Below, one piece after another: positions 19,144-29,404 of a DNA stretch of 64,000 nt. The stretch is from NCBI GenBank assembly GCA_948144175.1, contig CANXME010002307.1:687501-751500 (forward strand), in the 5' to 3' direction. This DNA is from Closterium sp. NIES-65 (Eukaryota; Streptophyta; Zygnematophyceae; Desmidiales; Closteriaceae). The notes below the pieces were generated by a model. That model was given only the letters and a program-made list of their open reading frames with translations, was not told the DNA's origin and did not search any database. The position numbers were made by a program, and so were the translations under genes. Position 1 is the first letter of the stretch. Every line of letters begins with the position of its first letter.

Positions 19144-19501
19144 TGTCAAACTTATGTGCTTTAGTCTGTGTATGTCAAGAAACTAGCGTGACTTAGAAGC
19201 CATGGCTAGTGAGGTAGGAGAAGATCGAGTTGAAGAAAAGTATCGAGCAAGTTTGAGAAGGAGAATGAGGGTTTCACTATGGAAAGTTGTACAGGATATA
19301 GTGAAGGAAAAGGGTGCACCACCTAACATGAAAGTTATATAACTACACTAAGTCTACACTACAAGCAGTTATAGTAATGTATACAATTATATTCTGACAG
19401 TGTAGGCTGTAGTGGGGTAGCTCATATGGGGTACAACACTTTAGGGTTTCCTACTTGTACTCCTCATGCTGCTCAATGCAATCATTCCCTAATTTCTCAC
19501 A
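19144..19501 (+). repeat. Cop-C 5' LTR, interrupted by a 226-bp insert
   Basis: Without the insert and one GTGTA copy it is 127 bp and matches 34277-34402. It starts TGTCAAACTTAT and ends TTTCTCACA. Confidence 0.9.
19173..19398. mobile_element. 226-bp LTR-like insert (solo LTR or MITE-like)
   Basis: Begins TGTCA and ends TGACA, with TSD GTGTA at 19168-19172 and 19399-19403. TG...CA ends and a 5-bp TSD suit a solo LTR of an element not otherwise present in the window. There is no coding potential. It is not similar to the LTRs of the other elements seen here. Confidence 0.85.
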
Positions 19502-19515
19502 TGGTATAGAGTAGG
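19502..19515 (+). promoter_or_regulatory. Cop-C primer binding site variant
   Basis: TGGTATAGAGTAGG follows the LTR directly. It resembles the iMet site TGGTATCAGAG with one C deleted; Cop-F and Cop-G carry the same shortened form. Confidence 0.7.
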
Positions 19516-19623
19516 TTCCCTAGTGGGAACGCTTACTAAGCGCCCACCACTAAATTTCCTGCCCGGAGTGCGCTTCTCTCCTGCCAGAGTCGCACCCCGT
19601 GTGCCCTCCCTCCCGTCAAGTCC

Positions 19624-20410
19624 CTAGCCCTTAGCGGCCCGTCGTGCCCTCCTCAGGACCCTAGCGGCCCCTTTCACGGCCCCTCATGACCCCTCTCACC
19701 GCCCCGTCGTCGCGCCTCTAGGCCCGTCGCGGCCCCTTTGCAGCCCCGTTGCCGCCCCTAGCGGCCCCGTCGCCGCCCCTCCAGGCCCCTCGCGGCCCCT
19801 TCGCGGCCCCGTCGCCGCCTCTCTAGGACCCGTCGCCGCCCCTCTAGGCCCCTCGCGGCCCCTTCGCGGCCCCGTCACGCCCCTTGCGGCCCCGTCGTTG
19901 CCTCCTCTAGGCCCCTTACGGCCCCTCTACGACCCGGTCGCCGCCCCTAGCGGCCCCGTCGCCGCCCCTGGACGCCCCGTCGCCGCCCTTCGCGGCCACC
20001 TCGCCGCCCTTAGTGGCCCCGTTGCCGCCCTACCGGCCCCGTCGCCGACCCTAGCGGCCCCGTCGCCGCCCTACCGGCCCCGTCGCGGACCCTAGCGGCC
20101 CCGTCGCCGCCCTACCAGCCCCGCCGCTGACCCTTCGCAGCCCCGTCGCCGCCCTTCGCGGCCCCGTCGCCGCCCCTAGCGGCTGCGTCGACGCTCTTCA
20201 CGACCCCGTCGCCGCCTCTACCGGCCCCTTCAACGCCGCCAGCAGCCCAACAGCCGAGGCGCCCGACACCCGAGCCGCCGAGCCGCCCAGCAGCCGAGCC
20301 GCCAAGCCGCCCAGCAGCCGAGCCGCCAAGCCAGCCTTGCCGCCTAGCAGCTGAGCCATCGAGCTGCCCAGCAGCCGAGCCACCGAGCCGCCCTGCCGCC
20401 AAGCCGCTAT
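19624..20410. repeat. GC-rich minisatellite in the Cop-C leader
   Basis: Degenerate units of the type CGGCCCCGTCGCCGCCC recur about every 20 bases up to about 20220, followed by GCCGAGCCGCC-type units to about 20400. It lies between the PBS and gag. Related GC-rich arrays sit at the same place in Cop-G (48740-49040) and Cop-K (60830-61080). Confidence 0.85.
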
Positions 20411-20482
20411 TGTTCCTTCCGGCGCGCCCCGGCCCCACTTCCTTGGACAAGTGAGCTCACTCCCTCCTAGACCACTGCAGTC

Positions 20483-21723
20483 ATGGCTACCCCCAGTGTC
20501 CTTACCTTTGATACTGAGGGTCGTGCTATTGACTTTGAGGTCTGGGTCGATGACCTTCAGCTGTTCTTACAGTGCGATAGGGAAGACGGACTCTCCCTGT
20601 TCGATCTCACCTCTGGTGTCTTTCCTGCCCCACCTACTACTGCTGATAGCACTGCTCGCTCACAGTGGGCCATGCGCGATGCTGCTGCACGTCTTGCTGT
20701 GCGTCGCCACTTACCGACCACTGAGCGTGCGCACTTTAGACAGTACAAGAGTGCTAAGACCTTGTACGACGCTGTAATTGCACGCTACTCTTCCCCTACC
20801 ACTGCTGCGCTTAGCTGCCTCATGCTGCCGTACCTATTCCCTGACCTTGGTGCCTTTCCCACAGTCGCTGACCTCATTACGCACCTTCGCACTAGTGACA
20901 CTCGCTACCGCGCTGCCCTTTGTGCTGATATCTGTGCCAAGAACCCCCCCCCCCAATGTACATCACCCTCTACTACATAGTCACCCGGCTCCCTGACTCC
21001 CTTCGCTTAGTCAGGGACCACTTCCTCTCAGTTTGTCCCACCACACTTACCGTCGACCTCCTCGAGGAGCGCCTCCTAGCAGCAGAGAAGAGCATAGTTG
21101 CTGTAGGAGCCTCTCATGGTGACCCTCGCACCCCCGTCTTTGAGGGGTGTTCTCCCTCCCCCCTCTTGCCCTCTGTTGCTTCTGCTGCTGCGGCCGGCCT
21201 CGTTGGCTTTGAGTCGCTCGGCAGTGCGTTTGCCCCTAGCGGGAAGCGCCGCACCGGCAAGGGCAAGGGGGGCAAGGGCGCTGGGGGGGGCAATGGGGGC
21301 GGTGGAGGTGGTGGTGGAGGCAGTGGAGGGGGTGGGGGTGGTGGTGGGAGTGGTGGCGGTGGTGGAGGTGTCGGTGGCAGCAATGGAGGCGGAGGAGGCG
21401 GCGGTGGTGGCGGAGGGAGTGGAGGCGGCGGCGGGGGTGGAGGCGGCGGAGGTGGCGGAGGCGGCGGAGGTGGCGGTGGAGCTGGTCGCGGCTCTGCGCA
21501 GAGGAGTGGCTCCGGTGGTGGTCCGCGCCAGCTGCAGCAGCGCGGTCGTGAGACCCTGTCCCCTCAGCAGCTTCGTGGGTGGTATGCTGGGAATCAACGG
21601 GGTGGGGGTACTGGTCCCTGCACCTACGTCCTCCGTACAGGCAACCGCGCAGGTGAGCAGTGCGGGGGCACACACTCCACCCAGCGCTGCTTCAGCCGCC
21701 TGACGGACGCTTGGCGTCATTAG
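20483..21723 (+). pseudogene. gag: Cop-C gag with Gly-rich tract and stretched zinc knuckle
   Basis: Starts at ATG 20483 (MATPSVLTFDTEGRAIDF). The capsid resembles the UBN2/copia gag family (FEVWVDDLQLFL, LYDAVIARYSS, LITHLRTSDTRYRAAL). A frameshift at the C-run near 20946 moves it into the frame 20956-21723. Then comes a poly-Gly tract (about 21280-21485), LSPQQLRGWYAG, and the Cys-His motif C-x13-C-x3-H-x4-C at 21619-21693. The frame closes at TAG 21721-21723, where relatives continue (WR-x-EF or WRHQF). This is the only short-LTR copia element here that keeps a recognisable capsid. Confidence 0.85.
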
Positions 21724-22644
21724 TTCCCTGACGCCACTCAGATCCCTCGCTGGGGAGAGTTGTCTAGGGCGGGGGTAGCTATCTTTGATCTTGACTATGA
21801 TGCTATTCTTGCTGCCATGTATGCTGTGTCTACTAGTGATGAGGGTGACTGTTACCCGTTTGTTCTGCCTGACCCGAGCATTGAGGCTGCTGCTCTAGGT
21901 GCTGGTGAGACTGCTGCTCCAAGTGCTAGTGCGTCTGCTGCCTCAGGTGCTGGTGAGTCTGCTCTCTTAGGTACCACGTTGGCTCAGGCCTTGCACACCT
22001 TCACCCTTGACTCGAGTGCTTCCCGCCCCTTCTTTTGAGACCGCACCACGCTTACGCCGCTTAGTCGGCCGGTTGCGGTCTCCCTGGCGAACCCCTCTGG
22101 GGGTCCTGACCTTGCTAGCTTGTCCACTGTCTTACCGTGTCCGGCAGCCCCCTCTGGCACCCTGTCAGGTCTCTACCTCCCCTCGTTGTCTACGAAATTG
22201 GTGAGTGGAGCTGATCTACAGGATCGGGGGGTTGACTAGTCACATGTTCGAGTCTGCGGGTGACCCACTCTACGTGTGCTCGGACAGGCCGACACTTGGC
22301 CACGTTTACCCGTCAGCCAGGGTCAAGCCTGTACACACTCACCACTGAGTCTCCTCCTGTTAGAGCGTCTGGTCAGGTAGCTGAGTCAGGTGTTTGCTGC
22401 AGCGTCCACGTGTGGTCCTGAGTCTGCGCCCTGCTCGTGTCGTCTCCTGTCCCACCAGACTCTCCTTTGGGACCACCGCCTTGGTCACCCCTCCCTGCCT
22501 CGTCTCCGAGGCATGGCCTCCCATATCCTTGTCTCTGGTCTCCCTCGGTCCCTCCCTCCCTTGCCTACCTGCGTCCCCTGCGTCGAGGGGCGGCAGCGCA
22601 CCGCTCCTCACTCCTCCGAGTTTCCTCCGACAGAGGCTCCCCTG
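21724..22644 (+). pseudogene. Cop-C protease and pre-integrase
   Basis: FDLDYDAILAAMYAV is followed by an Ala/Gly linker with repeated GAGE-type units, then FTLDSSASRPFF, where relatives have LDSGASRSFF, so the D-S-G has become D-S-S. TGA at 22036-22038 replaces a CGA Arg codon. Further frame breaks lie between 22200 and 22390. The pre-integrase part has DHRLGHPSLPRLRGM and CVPCVEGRQR. Confidence 0.75.
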
Positions 22645-23937
22645 TAGACTCTTCACATGGACGTATGGGGCCCCGCCCGCGTCCGTGGCCAGGGTCACGA
22701 GCGTTACTTCCTATTGGTGGCTGACGACTACTCGCGTTACACCACGGTGTTCCCCTTGCGCAGTAAGGGTGACGTCACTAAGGTGTTGATCGAATGGATC
22801 CGCGCAGCTCGTCTCCAGCTCAGAGAGAGTTTCGGCTCGGACTTTCCTGTTTTGCGTCTGCACTCTGAGAAAGGCGGGGAGTTTTCCTCTGCCCGTCTGG
22901 GAGCCTTCTGTCGTGCACAGGGCATCCGCCAGACCTTCACGCTTCCGGCCTCTCCACAGCAAAATGGGATTGCTGAGCGCCACATTGGCATGGTCATGGA
23001 CGTCGCTCGTACGTCCATGATCCATGCGGCTGCTCCCCATTTTCTGTGGCCGTTTGCGGTTCAGTACGCGGCGCATCAGCTCAACCTTCAGCCCCGGGTC
23101 TCCTTGCCAGAGACCTCCCCCACCTTGCGGTGGATGGGGAAGGTTGGCGATGCGTCTACGTTTCGGGTCTGGGGATCTCGGGCGTTTGTCCGCGACTTGT
23201 CTGCCGACAAGCTGTCCACCCGTGCTGTTCCCTGCGTCTTACTTGGCTTCCCCCCCTACGCGCCTCGTTGGCAGTTCTACCACCCCACCTCGCGCCGTGT
23301 TCTGTACTCCCAGGACGTCACCCTTGACGAGTCGGTGCCTTACTACCGTCTCTTCCCCTACCGCACTGCGCCCCTCCCCCCGCCGCCGCTCTTCCTTGCG
23401 CCAGGTCCTCCCCCGGTAGACCCCCTCCCCCCTCAGGGTACTGCCCCCTCAGGTGTGTCCCACGTAGACGCAGTTGAGCTTGTCAAGGTAGCTGTTGACT
23501 CTGGTGCTGCTAAGGGCGCTGCACCTTCGGGTGCCGGGTCTGGGGGTGCGGAGCTTGGGAGTGCCAAGTCTCGTGGTGCTGAGCCTGGGGGTGCTGAGTC
23601 TTGGGGTGCTGAGCCTGGGGGTGCTGCGTCTGGGGGTGCTGATCCTGTGGGTGCTGCGTCTGGGGGTGGTGAGCCTAGAGGTGCGGAGCCTGGGGGTGCT
23701 GAGCCTGGGGGCGCGGAGCCTGGGGGTGCTAGGTCTATTCGTGTGGCCTTTGGCGGTGCTTCGTCGAGGCGGGAGCTACTCTCTTCGCAGGAGCTGCGCA
23801 AGTGGTTTGCCCGGCGTTGGAGCCGTGCTGCTGGAGCTGGAGGTACTACTGTTGCTGCTGGTCTTGGAGGTGCTCGTCCTGGCGGTTTCCGGAGCTGCTG
23901 GGACTGGGAGTCCTGCTGGAGGTGCTACTGGAGCTAG
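22645..23937 (+). pseudogene. Cop-C integrase and start of IN-RT linker
   Basis: A TAG at 22645-22647 stands where Cop-H and Cop-E have CAG (LQTLHxDVWG). From there the frame is open: HMDVWGPARV (first Asp), LHSEKGGEFS (the second-Asp position has Glu-Lys instead of Asp-Arg), QQNGIAERHIGM (catalytic Glu), and the C-terminal blocks FRVWGSRAFV and SQDVTLDESVPYY. The tail is a Pro-rich, then (GGAEP)n-type linker (about 23500-23740) and LSSQELRKWFARRW near 23800. Confidence 0.85.
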
Positions 23938-24410
23938 AGCTGCCGAGGGTGTTGGCGCTGGTGGTTTTGCTGGCGCTGGTGCTTCTGAGGGTGCTGGAGT
24001 TGGCGCTGTTGGAGCTGGAGGTGCTTCTGGCGCTGGTGCTGCCCCTGGGGGTACCGGTGCTGTTCTTGCTGGTTCTGGAGGCGCTGCGCGGCCGAGGCCG
24101 TACTTCGCTATGCTCCTTGAGCAGTTTCTTGGTCTCCCGCACTCTACTAGTCCTACTCCTCCCTTAGCGTGTCCACAGCCTGTCCAGTCCCGGTCACAGT
24201 TACAGCCCGCCTCCCCCCTGCCTGCTCCTTCTCCCTACACTGGTCCTACTGGAGGTCTTGCTGAGCGTCGTGAGCCTGCGTCTCGTCCTGCGTCGCCTGT
24301 TCGTGCTGCTCGCACTAGTGGTCGTGCTCCGCGTCCGCGTCCTCCTGCGGTCCCCAGCACACACCAGATGGCACTGCGTCCTTCCACTGCTCCTCTGCAT
24401 GTCTCGTTGC

Positions 24411-25546
24411 TGCGGAGATAACTACAGCAACAGGAGCTAGGCTACGGGCTAGGCACATGTGCTCGTGTAATCTCTGCGCTCGTTAGTCCTTAGTCGTTTT
24501 CCTTGTGCACACACTACTTGCTAGTTCACGGGGAAAATTGGCAAGAGTTTCACCAGGAAAAGTTCAGAACAATGGTTACAATGAAGTTGGCATAGCAAGA
24601 CTACATCAGAGCAAGCATTCAGGTCGGCCAACTGCCAGCGCAGCTTGGTCGACCGCGTTCCAGCACGACTTCGTCGACCGCGCTCCAGAAAGGCAAGGTC
24701 GGCGGCATGCCAACGTCGCAGGTTGACGGCGTGACTGCGTTGCTCACGCAGGACAGCAGTGCACCCTGCTTCGCAGTTGTGCGCAGATGATTGGCGCGCA
24801 GAGTCTTGTCACCTGCACAGCGCACACACCACGTCAACCTCCAGCTGACGACTGCCTCTGATCCGCCACGACGACCTCGGGATACCACCACTGAGGTCGG
24901 GCTCGCCAACTTCGCCTGGGCGACCGTCGCACTCCTCCGCAGCACTTCGTCACCCAGGAAACCTGGTCGACCAGGCAACCACGTCGACCAGCAGCTCCCG
25001 TACGTGCCCGTCGACCTCCCAAGTCGACGACCACCTCCACGTCAACCTCACCAGGTCGACGACACCATCGGTCGACCTCCTCCAGGTTGACATCCCCTCC
25101 GGTCGACCAGCTCCCTGTCGACCAGCACAGTCGTCGGCCGACCACCCACGTCAGCCACCCGAAGTTGGCGTCATGAAGTTGAGGTCAAGTCGACGCCCAA
25201 CTGCTCGGCGTCCTGAGTCGAGGTCGACGTCGGCCCCTCCTTCGTCGACCACCAGGTCCATGCGACCACTAACAGGTCGACCAGCAGTACGTTAGCCGAC
25301 TGCCGAAGTCGGCTTCCCCAAGTTGACGTCACCAAGTTGACGTCCTCCGTAGGTCGACACCCAAGTCGACCTCCCTGAAGTCGGCACCACCCTGAAGTTG
25401 GCGCCCGTGTAGTGGTCCCCCGTGCAGGTCGACCTCCTCGTCGACCAGCTCACCCACTGCTGAAGGCCGTCTACTCCCCTCACACCCGACCACGAAGTCG
25501 GCTCCGCCCAAGCGAGGACGAGGCCAATACCCAACTCCCGTTGACA
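24411..25546 (-). repeat. Cop-D 3' LTR
   Basis: 1136 bp; nearly identical to 30963-32096. It is studded with GTCGAC and AAGTTGACG-type motifs. Next to it at 25547 onward, the - strand GGCAGGGGAG is the polypurine tract. Confidence 0.95.
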
Positions 25547-25676
25547 CTCCCCTGCCGCATTCACGCTTGGGCCCCCAGCCCACACGGCAGTACAGCTCCG
25601 GGAATAGCCCGCGACGTGCACCCAACACACAGCACACCGGTCACCGCACCTGCCATGCAAGAGGGCATGGCACCTA

Positions 25677-26705
25677 CTGCTGCACGTCGTTGTCGCCGTT
25701 GCTCACATCGGCCAAGCACACCTGACCGATTGCGACGGAGCACCGGTTGAAGGCCGGATAGTGCAGCGCCTTCGTCAGGAAATCGGCCGGCTGCTCAGCG
25801 GTTGAGATGTACTGCAGCGAGTACTTCCCGCGCTTCACCATGTGCTACAGCCAGGCCTGTCGCCGCTCCATGTGCTTGAGGTTGCCCGTCAACCCCATGC
25901 CCTTGGCGACCGTGATGGCCGACTTGTTGTCCACTCGCAGGACGGTCGGCTTCCCGGCATCCAGCTGCCGGAATTCTGCGAGGAGGAAGCGAAGGCGGCG
26001 TCCCTCCTTGCTAGCTTCAGTGGCCGCCACGTACTCCGACTCGGTCGACGACAACGTTGCGCACTTGATGCGCTGGCTCGACCAGGAGACTGCGGCCCCT
26101 CCATAGACGAACACATAGCCATCCGTGCTCGTCCTGTTCTGCTTGTCATCGGCGTCGTCGGCGTCCACGGAGCCGACCAGCTCCAGCGACTCAGGTCCAC
26201 CGCCGAACTCCAGTGCGGTGTCGCGCGTATTGGCGAGGTAGGCGAGGCAGCGGTCGACCTCGCGCCAGTGCTGGTCGCTCCTCACCGTGAGGCCGCTCCC
26301 CAGCTTGCTGCAGGCGAAGGCGATGTCCGGGCTCGTCGTCGTCGCCGCGAACTGCAGCGAGCCAACCTTCTGCCGGTACTCCTCTTCCTGCAGCTCCTGT
26401 GCCTCCTCGTCATCGAACGTGAGCTCGGCGTAGGCATCGACTGAGACCGGCGTCTTCGGGGTGCGCCCGGTCTGCTCCTCGTCGATGAAGCGCCTACGAA
26501 GCTTGTTGGCGTAGCCCTGCTGGTGCAGCCACAGCTTCCCCGCCGACCTGTCGCGGACGATCTCTAGCCCGAGGTACTTCTGTACCGGCGAGATCTCACG
26601 CAGCTCGAAGGCGGCTTCCAGAAGCTCCTTTAGCTCCTTCAACATCGCGGCGCTACTGCTGGCGGCAAGTAGGTCATCGACGTAGACCAGCACCCAGCAG
26701 GCCAC
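25677..26705 (-). pseudogene. Cop-D RT C-terminal half and RNase H
   Basis: Opens with WVLVYVDDLLAAS (intact YVDD), then VQKYLGLEIVRD, PDIAFACSKLG, and RNase H with SVDADDADD, LSSTESEYVAATEA and VLRVDNKSAITVA. A TAG at 25845-25847 falls in RQAWL-stop-HMVK, where Gln is expected; the same frame continues with YISTAEQPADFLTKALH to a stop near 25677. The RT half upstream is in another frame (frameshift near 26700-26790). Confidence 0.85.
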
Positions 26706-27634
26706 TCCATCCTCGCCAACCTTGAATTAGAGAGCCTCGTCGACCTGGCTCTTCTTCCACCCGCGCCGACCAGCACATCGTTGAGCGCCAAGTACCACAA
26801 CAGCGGCGACTGCTTCAGCCCGTACAGGCTCTTCAGCAGCTTACATACCCGACCGGTTCCATCGTTGAAGTAGTCCGGCTGAGACATGTACAGCACCCAG
26901 TCGAGCTTGCTCTGCAAGAAGGCGTTCTTCATGTCGAGCTGCATCAGGTTGAGGTTGCGGACGGCGACGATGCTGAGGAAGATCCTCAGCGTGACGTAGC
27001 TGCCCACCGGCGCGAACGTCTCGTCGTAGTCGGCGCCGTACACCTGCGTGAAGCCCTTCACAACCAGCCTCGCCTTCTCGCGCTCGACAGTGTCGTCGAC
27101 GTGGTACTTCGTCGTCAACACCCACCGGCACTTCATGACGTTCACTCCCGGCGGACTTTCGACCAACTCCCACGTTCCCATGTTGAGGAGGCTGCAAATC
27201 TCCTCCTCCATGGCGGCCTTCACCGCCGGGCCCTTCCAGCTTGCCAACGCCTCCTTCACCGTCATCGTCGAGATGTCCCAACGGTGCTCGGGGTCGGCTA
27301 GCATGTCGGGGTCGAGCTCCGGAAACTCCTCATCCTCCTCGGCGTCGTCGTACAGCAGGTCGTCGTCATTGTCCACGTCATACACCGTGGTGAAGGCAGC
27401 GGGGACGAAGAATTCAGGCCGCCTCTGAAGTCGGCCTGAACGCCGTGGTCCCTGCTGGACCTCCTCGGCGTCCCTTCCATCGTCGCTGTCGTCGCTGCCC
27501 TTGGCGTCCTGCTGTTCCTCAGTCGGCGTCTCAGCCGACTGTTCTACTGCGGCCGGTTTCCCAGCCGACTTCTCCCCTGTGGCCGGCTCCCCTGCCGACG
27601 GCCCGGTCGCGGACTGCTCCGTGGTCCGCTTCAC
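26639..27634 (-). CDS. Cop-D IN-RT linker and RT N-terminal half
   Basis: The Pro/Ala/Glu-rich linker includes the basic RRSGRLQRRPEFFVP. RT begins around WKGPAVKAAMEEEI and MGTWELVESPPG, followed by RWVLTTKYHVDD, VKGFTQVYGADYDETFAPV, LMQLDMKNAFLQ (catalytic Asp) and LLKSLYGLKQSPLLWY. The frame then shifts before YVDD. TAG 27660-27662 separates it from the integrase frame. Confidence 0.85.
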   Translation of the reverse strand: MKRTTEQSATGPSAGEPATGEKSAGKPAAVEQSAETPTEEQQDAKGSDDSDDGRDAEEVQQGPRRSGRLQRRPEFFVPAAFTTVYDVDNDDDLLYDDAEEDEEFPELDPDMLADPEHRWDISTMTVKEALASWKGPAVKAAMEEEICSLLNMGTWELVESPPGVNVMKCRWVLTTKYHVDDTVEREKARLVVKGFTQVYGADYDETFAPVGSYVTLRIFLSIVAVRNLNLMQLDMKNAFLQSKLDWVLYMSQPDYFNDGTGRVCKLLKSLYGLKQSPLLWYLALNDVLVGAGGRRARSTRLSNSRLARMEWPAGCWSTSMTYLPPAVAPRC

Positions 27635-27658
27635 GGCAGCCGGCTCACTTGTCGGCTG

Positions 27659-29404
27659 CTACTCCTCGACCTGCTCCTCGACCTGCTCCTCCCCTGTCAA
27701 CGTTGACCGCAATCCCACGTTGACCTGCCGCTCGTCACATCGGCCACCGGCGATGCACTTGGCCGAAGGCGATGTCCCACTACTCCCCCGATCGCCGGAG
27801 GCCGACACCGAGGTCAGCCCACGCAGGTCGGCCACGAGGGGAGGGGCAGGGGTCGGAGGGGGAGGGGTACGGGGGCGGACGTCCTCGACGTCCGTAATAG
27901 CAAGCTCACCGACCTCGACAAGTAGTGGCAGCGACGCCGACGAGGTGTCAGAGGGCGGGGTGGGCGACGAGCGGCCGGACACGGATCCGTACTCCGTCTT
28001 CCACTCGACCAGCGACAGCTCCTCGTAGAACACCACATCCGACGTGGTGACCACACGGTCGGCGTCGACGTCGAGGAGCTCCCAGCCCTTGCTCGCCGCC
28101 GACACGCCAGGGTGCAGGCCCCACCTGGCCTTCGGCTGCAGCTTCCCACCACGCTGCTGCTTGGTGACTAAGAACTGCACCATGCAGCCCCACACCCTCG
28201 CCAGCGACAAGTCGGGCTTCTTCTCGGTCAGCAGTTGGTACGGCGTCGTCCCCGGTGGCAGCGCCGACCTCTCAAAGCAGTTGCGGACCCAGACGGCCTG
28301 CCGGAGAGCGAGGTGCCACCAGTGGTGCTGCACGCCCATGTGCAGCAGCATTGTCCGCACCGACTCCACCACCGTCCTCATCTCCCGCTCCGCCATGCCG
28401 TTCTACTGCGGGGTGTATGGGCTGGTCAGGTCATGGACGATCCCCTTGCCGTTCACGAAGTCGGTGAACTGCTTCCCGAGGAACTCCCCTCCCCTGTCTG
28501 AGCGCAGCATCAATACCGACTTCTTCGTCTGCCGCTCAGCCACTGCCAGCCACTGCACGAAGGCTTGCAACGCATCTGACTTCTTGGCGACCGCCTTCAC
28601 CCACACATAGCGGGTCTTGCGGTCCTTCAGCAGCAAGAAGTACGGGCTACCATCCTTGGCAGCCACGCAGAACGGCCCGCACAAGTCGATGTGCACAACG
28701 GCCAGCACGTCGTCGGCGTCGGAGCCTTGGTCGGGGAAGGTGTGCCGCGCTAGTTTCCCGCCGACGCACGAGACACACGGGGAGTCGGCGTCCGTCGCCG
28801 ACTTGAGGTCCAGCCCAATGGCGACCTTGTTCTTCGCCGAGCTCCGTATGGTGTCCATGCCGACATGCGCAAGCCTCGCATGCATCCGGTCCGGCGTCGA
28901 CTTCGTCTTCGAGACGATCGCCCGCAGAGCCACCACCTCCGTCGTGGGCGGCGTCGACCTCGTCGCGCAGGGACGCAGGTCGGTGCAGAGGACTCGCCCG
29001 GAGTACGTCGCCCGCCCGAGCACCTCCCCTGCTGGCGAGACGAGCAACATTCCGTCGTCGTCCTCCTGCAGCTTCACGTCGTGCTCCTTCAGCTGGCCAG
29101 GCGACAGCAGGTTGGCCCGCACACTTGGGACGTACAGCACGTCGGGGATGAGCACCTCCTTCCCGGCCTCTCGTTGCAGGGAGACGGTGCCACGGCCCTG
29201 AACGTCCTGCAGCACCCCATTAAAGCCGCGCACGTGCTTGATGGAGCCACTCAGCTGCAGGTCGACGAAGGCTTCCTTCATTCCCATCAGGTGGTGGGAG
29301 CAACCGCTGTCGAGCAGGACCACCGCCGGGTTCGCCTGCACAGCTGCCGCCACCGCCTGGAAGTCCTCTCCGGCCGCCGGCGCCAGAGAGATGGTCGGCT
29401 CCAC
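27659..29404 (-). pseudogene. Cop-D protease, pre-integrase and integrase
   Basis: Protease: VVLLDSGCSHHLMG (D-S-G) near 29310. Then VLYVPSVRANLLSPGQL, pre-integrase HARLAHVGMDTIRSS with CVSCVGGKL, integrase VVHIDLCGPF (Asp), LRSDRGGEFLG (Asp), and PQ-stop-NGMAEREMR with the Glu. The stop is TAG at 28403-28405 in the invariant PQQNG block, a CAG-to-TAG change. The C-terminal part has RVWGCMVQFLV and VVTTSDVVFYEEL. Confidence 0.9.

Noticed and set aside
21076-21720. Thr/Ala/Pro-rich - strand ORF of 214 residues
   Set aside because: Shadow of the Gly-rich gag tract of Cop-C, which has the domain evidence on the + strand.
23495-24421. 308-residue Leu/Val/Gly-rich ORF resembling a membrane protein
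   Set aside because: It is an alternative frame of the repeated IN-RT linker of Cop-C and is cut by the Cop-D insertion.
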